This document shows, piece after piece, positions 35,301 to 45,500 of a stretch of DNA of 64,000 nt (positions are counted from its first letter, which is position 1; each line of letters starts with the position of its first letter). Position numbers and translations under genes: made by a program. The stretch is from contig NC_088302.1 in NCBI RefSeq assembly GCF_032854445.1, positions 31,465,979-31,529,978 of the forward strand. Direction: 5' to 3'. The notes under the pieces were generated by a model. The model was not told where the DNA came from and ran no database searches. It worked only from the letters and a program-made list of their open reading frames with translations. This DNA comes from Liolophura sinensis (Eukaryota; Mollusca; Polyplacophora; Chitonida; Chitonidae).

Positions 35301-37687
35301 CACGGACTGATCTTCTCTCATGTCGCATTTTCGCTGTTCACCGTTTTACATGTAGCTGTGTTCTATTTACCTATATAAACCCTTAAGACTGGTTAACGCA
35401 CAGAGATACAATCGACGACGCCGTAGTACATGAGTTCAGTCGATATTGTAGAATATCTGCGGACAAGTGTACTCGTATCTATCCATCTCTGTTTACAAAC
35501 GAAAATTGTGTGCTGTGATCGCCCAGTTTTATTCGAAGGGATCGAAAGGTTGCCACGTTTTCACGTATTGGGTTTCTAAGTGTATTTTGCTTTTTATGTT
35601 TGAGAAGGTCGTACATCACAGTGTCATGCTGATGTCATCATTGACTCCCCTCCCCCAAAAAGCAAAAAACCCCATGAAAAAATATATATAAACAGTGCGA
35701 TGATTACGTGTACTATAAATGAAACAAAAGAACTAAAAATTGCCTGCAGAGAAGTAAGGCTATTATATCGCCACCATATGGTACATTATTGCCACCACGC
35801 ACAAAGACACCATAAATTGTCGCGAGCACAGATATTGTGCTTTGTTACTACCACAGATATCGTTCACTCTCACCACCACGGTTGTTCATTATCACCACCA
35901 TAGGTATCATAAATTATCACCACCACGGATACATTTGCCACCACCACGGATATTGTGCTCTGTCACCGGATATTGTGCTCTGTCACCACTACCGATATCG
36001 TTCAATGGATATCGTACATTTCCACGCTAAAATATATCATACATTGTCACCACCACAAATATCGTACATTGTTACCACCACAAATATCGTACATTATCAC
36101 TACCTCGGGTATTGTGCACTGTCACCACTACGGATATCGTTCATTGTCACCACCACAAATATCGTACATTGTCACCACCACAAATATCGTACATTTATTA
36201 CCACCACAAATATCGTACATTGTTACCACCACAAATATCGTACATTGTCACCACCTCGGATATTGTGCACTGTCACCACTACGGATATCGTTCATTGTCA
36301 CCATAATGGATATCGTACATTGTCACCACTAAAAATATCGTACATTGTCACCACCACAAATACCGTACATTGTTACCACCACAAATAACGTTCATTGTCA
36401 CCACCACGGTTTTGCATTATCACCACCACGGATATGGCTCATTGCCACCACTACGGATATTGTTCATTGTTACCACTACGGATCTTATGTACAGATATGC
36501 TGGAGTATGGTATATCTTTTAGTGCATTTAACGTACGGTTCGTAATACTTGGTATAAATAGCCATAGCTGGGGCACACACAATTATATTATTCCCTCAAA
36601 ATTTCCGCTTGTCCCTTCAATAAATACACATTTAAAAACGCTATTCTGCAGCTTTGTGTCTTAAACTGTACACATATCTCTGCAACTGCTAGAGTAACTT
36701 CGTGGATACATATAACTCAAGTGTTTTCACAGCTGCACCGAGTGACTTGGTGGACATGCAGAAGTATTCAACTCCCGGACTTCTCAGACATCGAGAACCC
36801 CCCTCTTGAGCCCCCTCTTGAACCCCAGACAGGGTCACAGATACAGGGGAAGAAGAAACTCACAACGTTGGGTAAGTTCTAGGTACATGCACAAAACACC
36901 AGTTAAATACCTGTACATGCTTTTTAATTGATATCTATATCAAAATGATATATTCTATTCACATTTTTACACACTATACATCGTGATGAATTATGTACTG
37001 TAATTCCTATGGCGTCAACAGAGTGGTGACACAGAAATTATTCCAGAAAATATTGAAATAACCTCGATGAATGGTGATTAAATAAAGTACCGTTGGGCCA
37101 AAAAAAACTCCAAACTGACAATTACAATATTATTTGAGTCTTTCATGAGCGGAAATGAGAGAGAGTGAAAATGACAATTTGAATTCGGATTCGAAAAATG
37201 ATAAATTGTAAACATATGTTTATGTGTTAGTACTGTCCGTTCATGAGACCCTTGAGATTGTCATTATAATTCTCGTCAGATAATCCTGAACTAAAAGCCT
37301 TATTTCATCTCCTTAACTTCATATTGAATATTATGGTTATTGTCAAGATGGCACGTACAGACCTGTCGACCCACGGTTGCCTCCCTTATTCCCATCTAAA
37401 GCACATATGATCGGCATATTTTCACAACCCACGATTCCCTCACCAAAGTTGTCGTAAAGTATATCATTTCACCTTTTTTTCTTTCAGATAAATTGAATGA
37501 GATTTTGTTTGTGTGGATCTGTGGGTTGACCGACAGCCCAAAGCCAGAAATGAGTAAAGAGGAAAAGGACAAGATTATGAAGAAGCAGACTTCAATCAAA
37601 GACGTGCGCCGGTGGAAGACTGTCGTGGACGTTGTAGCTGTGGCTCTCTCAGTGATAACTACCGCTATATTTGGCTTCTTTGCGTAA
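23303..37687 (+). CDS. SLC5-family Na+/solute cotransporter (SGLT/SMIT2-like), gene A, complete, 14 exons
   Basis: Predicted 654-aa sodium-coupled symporter of the plasma membrane. Coding exons read from frame and GT-AG sites: 23303-23398, 23899-23970, 24319-24423, 25541-25600, 26009-26113, 26810-26915, 27569-27649, 28490-28704, 30838-30973, 32882-32989, 33378-33697, 34291-34512, 36733-36871, 37488-37687. The ATG is the first in frame after an upstream in-frame TAA. Family marks: GYFLAGKDMSWFP (about residues 44-56), GGLAAVMYTDALQT (182-195), NYWCFDQVEVQR (274-285), a loop with four Cys before NIAYP (about 329-352), LMSTLTSVFNSAS (373-385), and RVTWWT near the start of exon 13. Length fits SGLT proteins (about 650-680 aa). 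The hydrophobic pattern fits the 14-helix fold, ending in a C-terminal helix GFFA-stop. Subfamily (SLC5A1/2/9/10/11 clade) and substrate are not decidable by eye. Its paralogue lies tail to tail downstream. Confidence 0.93.
23447..23667 (-). repeat. SINE family A in intron 1 of gene A, nearly full length
   Basis: Reverse orientation: GACTGGTGTTTTATGCCGTA at the left to CGCCACGGCCACGGAGA at the head. Body blocks ACTTGAACTCACGGCGATCG and GGTCATTGCGCCGCGC are clear. The region equivalent to the GGGCAGAGCCCGG block is missing. Confidence 0.88.
25394..25508 (+). repeat. SINE family A in intron 3 of gene A, internally deleted
   Basis: CGTACGTGGGAAGGTCTGTC, ACCTGCGGATAGTCGTGGG, then a jump to GTATAAGTGAGATATTCTTG and the usual end, close to the exon 4 acceptor. 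About 50 bp of the central body are lost. Confidence 0.85.
26535..26745 (-). repeat. SINE family A in intron 5 of gene A
   Basis: Long TTTATTTATTTATTTG tract (A tail in reverse) followed by AATATTTCACTTACACGAT, CAGCATTATGGCGGGAGGAA and GGGGAAACCCACGACCACC. It ends about 65 bp before the exon 6 acceptor. Confidence 0.88.
27136..27350 (-). repeat. SINE family A in intron 6 of gene A, headless
   Basis: (ATTT)n, then GATTGGTATTTTACGCCGTA through GCATGAGCTGGACTTGAACT to CACAGCGAT, where it stops. This is almost the same truncation point as at 8866 and 7744. Confidence 0.88.
29179..29700. repeat. Three-copy tandem repeat of about 178 bp in intron 8 of gene A
   Basis: Copies begin with GAATT(T/C)..GTAATTTA at 29179, 29359 and 29535. 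Each carries a later block like GATGGAACATCCC / GATGGAATATCCC, a GTGCT.TTGTGCT block and TTTTAAGATACC. Divergence between copies shows the array is old. Confidence 0.75.
30378..30550 (+). repeat. SINE family A in intron 8 of gene A
   Basis: GCTGCTTTCCTCCACGACCG, AACCTGCGGATGGTGGTGGG, TTTCCCCCGGGCTCTGCC, then the standard end with AAATAAATAAATAAAT. Lacks the head. Confidence 0.88.
30914..31675 (+). repeat. Tandem array of about 76 bp copying the end of exon 9 and its 5' splice site, about 10 copies
   Basis: The last 60 bases of exon 9 (from GTGATAGCTGCCTTC through ATTTACCCAG) plus the donor and about 16 bases of intron recur nine more times downstream. Several copies keep both a pyrimidine-rich ...CCCAG acceptor-like block and a CAG|GTRAGT-like donor 27 bases later, for example the copies ending near 31130 and 31205. 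The last copy has CCCAG|GTAAGTG near 31660. Copies 6-8 are almost identical to one another, so the array is still being homogenised. The unit is not a multiple of three, so reading through the array is not open for long. Confidence 0.92.
31978..32122 (-). repeat. SINE family A in intron 9 of gene A
   Basis: TTATTTATTTGATTGGTGTT to CATCCGCAGGTTGCTGGTAG, well conserved, with the 5' third missing. Confidence 0.9.
32185..32545. mobile_element. Foldback / MITE-like inverted repeat in intron 9 of gene A
   Basis: The left arm (from TTTCATTTATTTTTTTAGGT through GGTGGGCTTTATGAGCTATA to GGAACTCTGATGTTACATCA) pairs with the right arm read in reverse (ending CCATAAAGCCCACCTTAGAA, CAAAAATCTAAAAA, AATTAAAG). 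The arms are over 100 bp with several mismatches around a spacer of about 100 bp. No coding capacity. Exact ends and the target duplication could not be fixed. Confidence 0.7.
32640..32762 (+). repeat. Dispersed repeat D copy in intron 9 of gene A
   Basis: CTGAAGTAAACGACAAGAGG, TGTGACCACTTGCCAACTAT, CACTGCTGTGGTTTTACTCT. Ends about 120 bp before the exon 10 acceptor. Shorter pieces of the same family lie at 34110-34200 and 35000-35065. Confidence 0.75.
34595..34828. mobile_element. Near-palindromic foldback element in intron 12 of gene A
   Basis: The left arm CTGAACAAGGCATTCTTATG...CTAACATCGTTATCAAGTGA is mirrored by the right arm CACTCGATAACGATGTTAGT...CATAAGAAGGCCTTGTTCAG, about 87 bp with few mismatches. 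The inner half of the left arm (TTAACACGGCGTT...GTCAAGTC) is duplicated in tandem, so the spacer is essentially a second half-arm. No reading frame. Confidence 0.88.
35764..36488 (+). repeat. 25-bp minisatellite in intron 12 of gene A, about 29 copies
   Basis: Unit close to ATCGTACATTGTCACCACCA plus CAAAT. Variants with CGGAT or CTCGG alternate in a partly ordered way, so a higher-order unit of several repeats exists. The unit rarely contains a stop in any frame, and 25 is not a multiple of three, so long overlapping open frames rich in His, Thr and Pro appear on the + strand. They are products of the repeat, not genes. Confidence 0.92.
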
Positions 37688-37876
37688 TACCATTGTGAAA
37701 ATTAATTGTCCAAGCAACAAAGCTAATGAGAATGCCAATACTGTACAAGTGGATTCATTGACGAAATCCACTCGTGATTTTGGTAACATTGTTGTCTTTT
37801 GAATTTGGCATCTTTGCTTAATTGTCTTACACCCATAAGTTATGCGTTAAAGACCAACCATTAATTTATCAATTAA

Positions 37877-37996
37877 TTGATTGATTTGATTAATGACGCA
37901 CTCAAGAATATTTCACTTATACGACGGCGGCCAGCATTATGGTGGAAGGAAACCGGGTAGAGCCTTGGGGAAACCAACGACCATCCTCAGGTTGCG
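37877..37996 (-). repeat. SINE family A fragment just past the 3' end of gene A
   Basis: GACGCACTCAAGAATATTTC through CAGCATTATGGTGGAAGGAA to CCATCCTCAGGTTGCG. Flanked by GTTAAAGACCAACCATTAAT and GTTAAAGACCAATCAATCAA, which may be a long diverged target duplication or part of an older element. Confidence 0.85.
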
Positions 37997-38141
37997 TTAA
38001 AGACCAATCAATCAATCAATTATGCAACCAGTGTTTGCATAATACCGCTGTTACGGTCACCCGTCGAAGCAAAAGAATTGCTTAGTCACATCTTAAAACA
38101 GTACTTGTGGACTTTTCATAACACTACTGTTGTCTTTCGTA

Positions 38142-39084
38142 AGGAGCCATAAGGGTGACCTTGTGAAAAAAAATTTTGGAAGAGAAAAAAAAAATTACAC
38201 GTTGAAAGAAAAAATTTTATCGGAAGAGAAATTTGTTGTTGACCCACGACTTTGAAAGTCGGGGCCCCGAGTTTAAATTCCGACTGGAATTATTATTAAT
38301 AAAGTAAACAATCAACGAAATAATACGATAAGTTTAAAACCACAAGAGATCAGGTGCATGTATTCGAATAGTGTATTTTGTATTTTATTTATATTTAGTC
38401 CGTATATGTCTCTTTAAATCTGTTTATTAATTAGCTGCCTCGGTGATATAGGGAAATGCATTGCCCGCCTGAAACAAGTCGGTCAAAAGTGATGTACTCT
38501 TTTATTCACAAGCACTGAGCATGATAGAAGTTCACAAGCACTAAGTGTGGCAGAAGTTCACAAGCACTGAGCTTGGCAGAAGTTCACAAGCACTGAGCGC
38601 GGCGGAAGTTCACACGCACTGAGCTTGGTAGAAGTTCACAAGCACTGAGCGTGGAAAAAGTTCACAAGCACTGAGCGTGGCAGAAGTTCACAAGCACTGA
38701 GCTTGGCAGAAGTTCACAAGCACCGAGCTTGGCAACTGAGAATATGTATTATTAGGGGAATGGAATTTACCTTTGTATGTGATCATGCCCATTGTGATCC
38801 TTGAACTTGATTTAAAATACAAGTTTTATTTCATGGGAAGACCCTAGTCAAAACATGTACTTATCAGTGAGAGAGGCTCATCTGTGGCTGCCATATTGGC
38901 TGTTTGATGGCAAAAGACCTGTGATTGGCCAATTAAATCGGGGCCCCGACTTGTAAACTCGGGGCCATGACTCCAAAAGTCGGAGTTTAAAAAAATTTTT
39001 CTCTTCCCCCAAATTTGTTTTCACCAGGTCATTTTCTTTTTATCTTCAAAAATTTATTTTCACCACGTCATTTTTACGGCTCCA
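38142..39084. mobile_element. Terminal-inverted-repeat element between the two SLC5 genes, non-coding
   Basis: The left end GGAGCCATAAGGGTGACCTT followed by GTGAAAAAAAATTTTGG is mirrored at the right end (CAAAAATTTATTTTCACCAC, GTCATTTTTACGGCTCC). Further in, GACTTTGAAAGTCGGGGCCC is mirrored by CGGGGCCCCGACTTGTAAAC. A flanking GTA/TAC suggests a TA target site as used by Tc1/mariner-type elements, but this is weak. No transposase frame inside; a minisatellite occupies the centre. Confidence 0.8.
38505..38735. repeat. 26-27-bp minisatellite inside the inverted-repeat element
   Basis: About nine copies of AGTTCACAAGCACTGAGCTT plus GGCAGA, with small changes (GTGTGGCAG, GCGCGGCGG). Confidence 0.9.
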
Positions 39085-39534
39085 TACTTTTGTGCGTAAA
39101 AATGTGTTTTATCCTTTGCTAGGCTTGTAATAAAACTGGACATAGCTAAACAAGTTGTCGCTTATTTTGCATTCTGTTATCTACGGGCATCGCTGTGATG
39201 CTGCATGATGTTAACCTTCGGCAAACCATTATTACAAACTGGTATGGTCATGTCTCTGGTAAACACCATAAAAATTGCGGTGTGATTGTCAAATCAAGAA
39301 AACAGCCAGATAATATAAAGTCAGTGAGTTCCATTACTCCAAGAACAAGAAACATCTACGTCAAGTAATGGTGTTTGAAAACATGCATTTTATGGAGGCA
39401 CTGTAACTCATGAAGATGGCGATCGCTATTGTTTTTCTCGCATATGGGTTTATTTAAGTTAAGCAACAAATGTTAAACATAAAACGATTTTGAATTCGTA
39501 GCCTGGTAGAGTTGTTACAGTTTCCAAGAGAAGA

Positions 39535-39540
39535 TTTATT
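39535..39540 (-). promoter_or_regulatory. Candidate polyadenylation signal of gene B
   Basis: AATAAA on the minus strand 36 nt after the stop codon of gene B; a second AATAAA lies at 39449-39454. Which one is used cannot be told from sequence. Confidence 0.4.
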
Positions 39541-39575
39541 AAATGTGGTAAATTTTGTGATAGTCTTTGGCGTCT

Positions 39576-42500
39576 TTAGGCGAAGAATCCAAACGCAAAA
39601 GCCGTTACACTGGCGAACAGAATAGCGGCGATGTCCACGACTCTTGTCCAGAAGACATCTTCTTTAATTGAAGTATTATTTATGTTGCCTGTTTCCATTT
39701 CGTGGGTTTGTGGCCGGTCATTCGTGTCTATACCGAATATCCAGCGGCAGAAAAACTCACGACACATATGAACCCCTGTAATAAAACAGATAAAAACCTG
39801 ACACATGCGATTCGGGTTACTATAGTCTATTTCTTTTAGCCACTCGCTAAAAAAATCGTACGTAGGAAGGTCTGCCAACTACTAGTCTCTATCCGGTTTC
39901 TTCCCAACATTATGCTGGCCGCCGTCGTATAAGTGAAATATTCTTGCGTACTGCACAAAACACCAATCAAATAAATGACATAAATTTTCTACAAAATAAA
40001 TATTTAGATCGGATGTTGTTGAACATGTTCATGGATAAATGCCTCAAGGAGCAACCTGTACACAGCGGACTGTATAGTGTTGATATCGAATTTTTGATTC
40101 ATAAACGCATGCATATAACCTGTAAGGGCGAGCATATCTAATACACTGATGGCATGTGTTGGCATTACTGTTACTTCAAGTATAGAGATATGACCGCTTT
40201 ATGAAAAAGAGCATAAATGGTATACAGTTAAATTATAGGTTGCAAGACTGTTGCACTTATTCTGTGGCTATGATTAAATCAAAAGTGACAATAGTTCGAT
40301 TTGAACTCACTCTTTGGCTTGGTATCGTTTTGCCTCTCAGACGACGGTTCATCTGCTTTGTTTTGTGTTATCCAGTAAGGAAGTGCCTTTACCTTCCTTG
40401 TCCACCAAGTAACGCGGCCCAACTGAAATACAATTTATGTTAAATTATGCTTGGTATATATGTTAATGTATTAAATTAAAAATATAACTGCTACATTGGG
40501 TTACTCAACACAAGACAATTTCGGGGCTAGTATTGACCGTGTTCGCATAATACAGCATGACATAACACAGCGAGTTCATTATTAATTGTTACTTTTTTTG
40601 GGGCTCATACGATTAAACACTGGTTTACTGTCAGTGTGAGGCTGTTGACCAGCGAAGGTGCTCGAACCCTGCTCGAATGCTTCAGCTGTGGCTTAAAGTC
40701 AGGAGGATTGTGACTTACATGGCGAAGGTCGGTGCATTGTTTACTCCATCCATAAACCAGGCTTATATACGTGAGAAATTCGTGAGAACGGCGTTAAACA
40801 CCAGCCAATGAATGGACAAATAAATATATACTTTCAGCTGAAAGGCATTTCAACTGAACCTTCACGTTAACAAAATTCAGTGGCAAATTCAAAAGATTTA
40901 ACTAAACAAAAGCTACCTTTTCTTCAGGCTGTGCCGTTGTAAAGATACTGATGACCACCGTTATGAGGAAGGTAACCAAGGCAATAATGGCTGCAAAATG
41001 GAGAAAGTGGACCTTCGATATAAGCGCCGGTCTAGGATCCGGACCCGAACTTCCACAGGGAGGGACTGGGTACATACGGTCTAGTACAAATCGGGAAAAC
41101 CCAATCAGTATCCCGGATAACAAACCCCAAAAAGCTCCCTGTAAAATAATAGATAGAGTGTTCATAAACAGGTTTTCAGATGTGATACTTGGCAAAGTTC
41201 GCACGTAACCGGGGAAATACAGCCACTTCTCAATTTACCTCAATTAGGGTGTGATAGTTGGAAAATGGTCGCACGTAACCGCTTGTCAATTTACCTCAGT
41301 TGGGGTTTTATTCTGACTGTTCATGTAATTACGTAAAATAGATGCAAGTTACAGGGTCCCCTAGGGCCTTTTCTCATGTAGAAGTAGGTAAAAATAATGA
41401 AATGATATTATTTATAATTTATTAGACGTCATATGTCAAGGATAGGAAACATGGTAACTCTTGTTAGTTGGAAAATATAAATAAGCAGGTATACCGGCGG
41501 TGCTTTCCACTTACTTCTGTCTGGTTTCCCCTTTACCCATTTTTAATCTGAAGGCCTCATATCAGTGACATATCCTTGACCATACCGTTAAATTTCAAAC
41601 AAGTAAACCGTTCAGTTTCAATATGTTTTAATTTCGTTTAAAATATAGAGAAGTCATTCGGCAATAAACTATCATAACTGTACACTACATAATTTTTATG
41701 ATTTGTACAACGTGTCACTGTTGTTACGCCGTTGTTCCAAATTTTACATTGAGTTGATCTGAAACGTTTTTTTTTTTTCTGGAAAATTCGTAGTTGGATA
41801 AGTCCCAAAGTAGATAATCCAAAAATGGAACACACACGAAAAGAACTAAACAGATGTTAAAAAATCACTAAAGAAGATATTAACAAGAAAGAAAAAATAA
41901 CACATACACCTGTCCGATAAATCGGCGTTGTGCTTTTATGGCGATTATCACCGACAAAAACGGTTTTGTATGATAGTTAAAGTGCTACAGTAAGGCGAAA
42001 TATCAGTACGTTATTGCCATACCGCCTCTGTGGTCTGCTTCGACAGGATAGACATAATCATGATGACACTGACAGGCGTGCAACAGTACGCGCTCACTGA
42101 TTGGACGATATCCCAGAGCTGCCCCCCTGGAGACTGCTGGTGCACGGGTAACAAGGAGATGCTGAGCAGCATGAGGACGAAGATACAGGCTCGGCTGACG
42201 ACCATCACCTCACGCTCGTGAGCGTTTGGACGGAACACCAGCCACACGTCGACGGAGAAGAGCGCGCTGGTGCTGTTGAATACAGACGTCAACGTGCTCA
42301 TCAAGGCAGATAAAATGGCCGCCAGCATCAGACCTTGTAATCCTTTGTAAAAAAAGAGAGGTATAGATATGCTGTCTTATTGTTTTCCTGTTTGGAGAAG
42401 AGTTTACTTAATTCAATGATGTTTAACGCTATATTCAAGAATAATTTACTTATGCGATGGCCGTCAACTTTACGGGTTGTGAAAACCGGAGACAATTGGC

Positions 42501-45500
42501 GTTCAGTCAATGTTAGACTGTGTAACTTGAACGTGGTCGACCACTTATTGACAACAAGACCTCACGAGGCCTCACAAGATCTACAAGGCCTCACAAGACC
42601 CCACAAGACCCCTCAAGACTGAGAGTAGAATACTTACAATTCATAAGACCTGGACTGAACCCGTACTTTGCGTGTCCTAGCGATTGTGTTTACTCAGATA
42701 TCCCCGTTGAGTTGTCATTTGTAATGTACCTGTGATTGTTTCGTTATTTTTATTTCGGCTCACATATTTACTTAAATGATTTTATTTTATCTGATGGATT
42801 TAGCAGGCTCGTTGAGAATCATGTCAACAGATCTAGGAGTTCGTCTCCAAAATTGTGACACAGGATGTGTCTTTGATCTAGCAAGTCCGTATAAAGGCAA
42901 TCAGTAACACAGATCTATCAGTTTGAAACTGTGATTGACGACAACGATAAAGAAAAATGCGCAGTAACATTTCATTAAAAGCGATGGTTTATTCTTTGAA
43001 TACATTCTTACAGTAAGAGATAAAATATTCCAGGGTGAAAGTGTAGTGACTTTATTTTAATGATTACTTTTCTCACATAACGGTATTCAACGGTTCACCA
43101 ACGACGAGGAAAATTGCCTATCTAGGAATAAGCTTTCTCGCCTACGGTAATTCTGTCTATTTTTCATTTTTGCCTTTACGTTGACTATTTGTGACCAAAT
43201 TTGCTGTAAAGCAGTCATGCCTTAGAACAACAGTCAGTTCCATTTGGCCCTGAGTCGCCACTGAGAAAGATATCATACCGCAAAGGGTTATAGGGACTGC
43301 AACATCGTGCGTTATATGTTAGCGTATAATGCATAAGGCTTTGAGTGTATTATGAGAACAAAGATCCATAAATGGGTTGCTCTTCGATACAACAGACGTT
43401 TCCGATATCTCCTAGATGTTTGATGACTGTAACTGTAAACAAAACCGCACGGATGAAGGTGTCAATCGATGGCTGTACAACCCACATCCCTGTTCGTCGT
43501 GTTACATGTTTACATTTGCGCTGTATGACCGAAAATATGAAAACAGACTACAATGTATCTATATCTTTCTTTATTTCTGTCTGGTCTGGATTTCACAGTG
43601 TTGCCTTTTACCTTTGGGTGAACAGGGAAATATTGACAGCTATTAAGTTGTCTGCATCTTGAGAGCACACGCCTCACAACAAACACTTACATGTCACAGA
43701 CTGTAGATCTGAGATTTTAAATATACATATACGCAATACACAAAAAAGTTCTCTGGATCTTGATTACATTAGCCTCACAGCACACACTTGCAAATCACAG
43801 ATTGTAGATCTGATCATGGTTATTCAAAGGTGCATCAAAAGTCAAGAATAAATATGATTTCAGAAAAGAATTGGATAACATGGACTTTAACAACTAGGAC
43901 CTTTCACCCTGAGGGAAGACATGGATTGTGGACAATACAAATTAATCTTAATCTTATATTTCCTACATCAGTTTCATCTTTCCAAAGAATCCAAGTGGAA
44001 CTGGTGTAAGGCCTGAACCGCTCCATTCATGAGCAGATGTTCAAGGCAGAGACAAGGTCCAAGACATGTCATTCAAATCTATGGGTTCAGAAATAGACCT
44101 CAGGGACATTCCATACAAACTTTAACTTTCTGAGCAGATGTCCAAGACAGACAATACAAACCCATCGGTTCTTGATTAGATATCCAATACAGACAATACA
44201 AAACCATCGGTTCTTGATTAGATGTCCAAGATAGAAACTACAAAACCATCGGTTCTTGATCAGACCTCCACGACAGATGAAAGCTCACGTTCGGTGCGTT
44301 GTCCGAATTATTTATTTCATATGACTGGCGGATACGAAGCGATTGTTGTGGAGGGACGTGAGGGTTGAAAAGTGAAGAGGTACAATACCTGCGGGCAAGA
44401 CCTGAGACATAAGCAGAGGGTAAGCCATGTTCCAGCAACCTGTCGGGTTGTCACAGAATTCTTCGCACTTAGACGGTTCGGCGCACGCCACATTCTCTGA
44501 AATAATTAACATTAATCATTTAAATTAAACAGAGACTACTTTAGTTCAATCAGGGGCAATCTAACGATATTAAAGAGATATGAACTGATCTATTATCGAC
44601 TTTGGCAAAGAATGAGCAACTGTATGCCATATATAATGTTTACTTGAGTTATACTGAACGTAACTGAAAGCGAATTTTATCTTGATTGTTACACGACGGC
44701 GGGCGTCGTGTAACTACAATATACTTTACTACCTTGTGAAATTCCAATCAGATAAATAAATAAATAAATTTTGGTGGTTACACAGGTTAAACATTAACCT
44801 TCTCTTACCAGGGAATAAGGCTCTGGCAATCATACCGGGGATAACGAAAAGAAATGCCCCGACCAGCTTTAGGAATCCAGCAAACACAGCCCCTGCCTTA
44901 GCGTGAGTAATGGTCTTAGCGGCCAAACATCTCTGGACCTCAACCTGTAGGAACGCCCAAAATCGCAACTATACGTCTAGACTAGGCAAATTCATACAGG
45001 TAGCAGAAAATCTGATTAAATGGCATTCGTGTCTCCTTCTATGTATGCACACTATATATTTGTATAAAGTCTCCAGATGACTTCAATGGGGAATGGTTCA
45101 AAACCTGCATAACGTGGGGTGGTGAGTGTAATGAGAGGGGTGACTTGCAATCACGGAACAAGAGAATCAAGTGGGGTTGCGTTTATTCCTGGGGTTATTT
45201 TTTTTTCAGAATAGCCCAATTTCACACAAACCTCTCAACATCTATACCTGATCAAAACACCAGTAATACATTCCCATAAACGTCAGGCCACTAAATGCGC
45301 CAGTCCAGGGCGTGTCGTCACTTCCGGGCTCCTGCAGCAAATGGAAGGCGTCTTTTCTTGGCATGCCACACGCAAATCTCATCGGGTCGGAGAGAGTGTA
45401 ATTGGCAGCCGCCTGTGAATATCTGCGCTGCATATTCTCCCAACCACCAACTTTGTTTAAACCTGAAACATTAAACCGGGGATAGCTGGTGCGAAAGGAA

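Noticed and set aside
35837-36388. Long open frame (about 183 codons) and two overlapping ones
   Set aside because: They are produced by a 25-bp minisatellite without stops in an intron of gene A; all three frames are open, as expected from the repeat alone.
38505-38735. Regular short repeats that could look like a CRISPR array
   Set aside because: The copies are contiguous, with no unique spacers, inside a eukaryotic inverted-repeat element.
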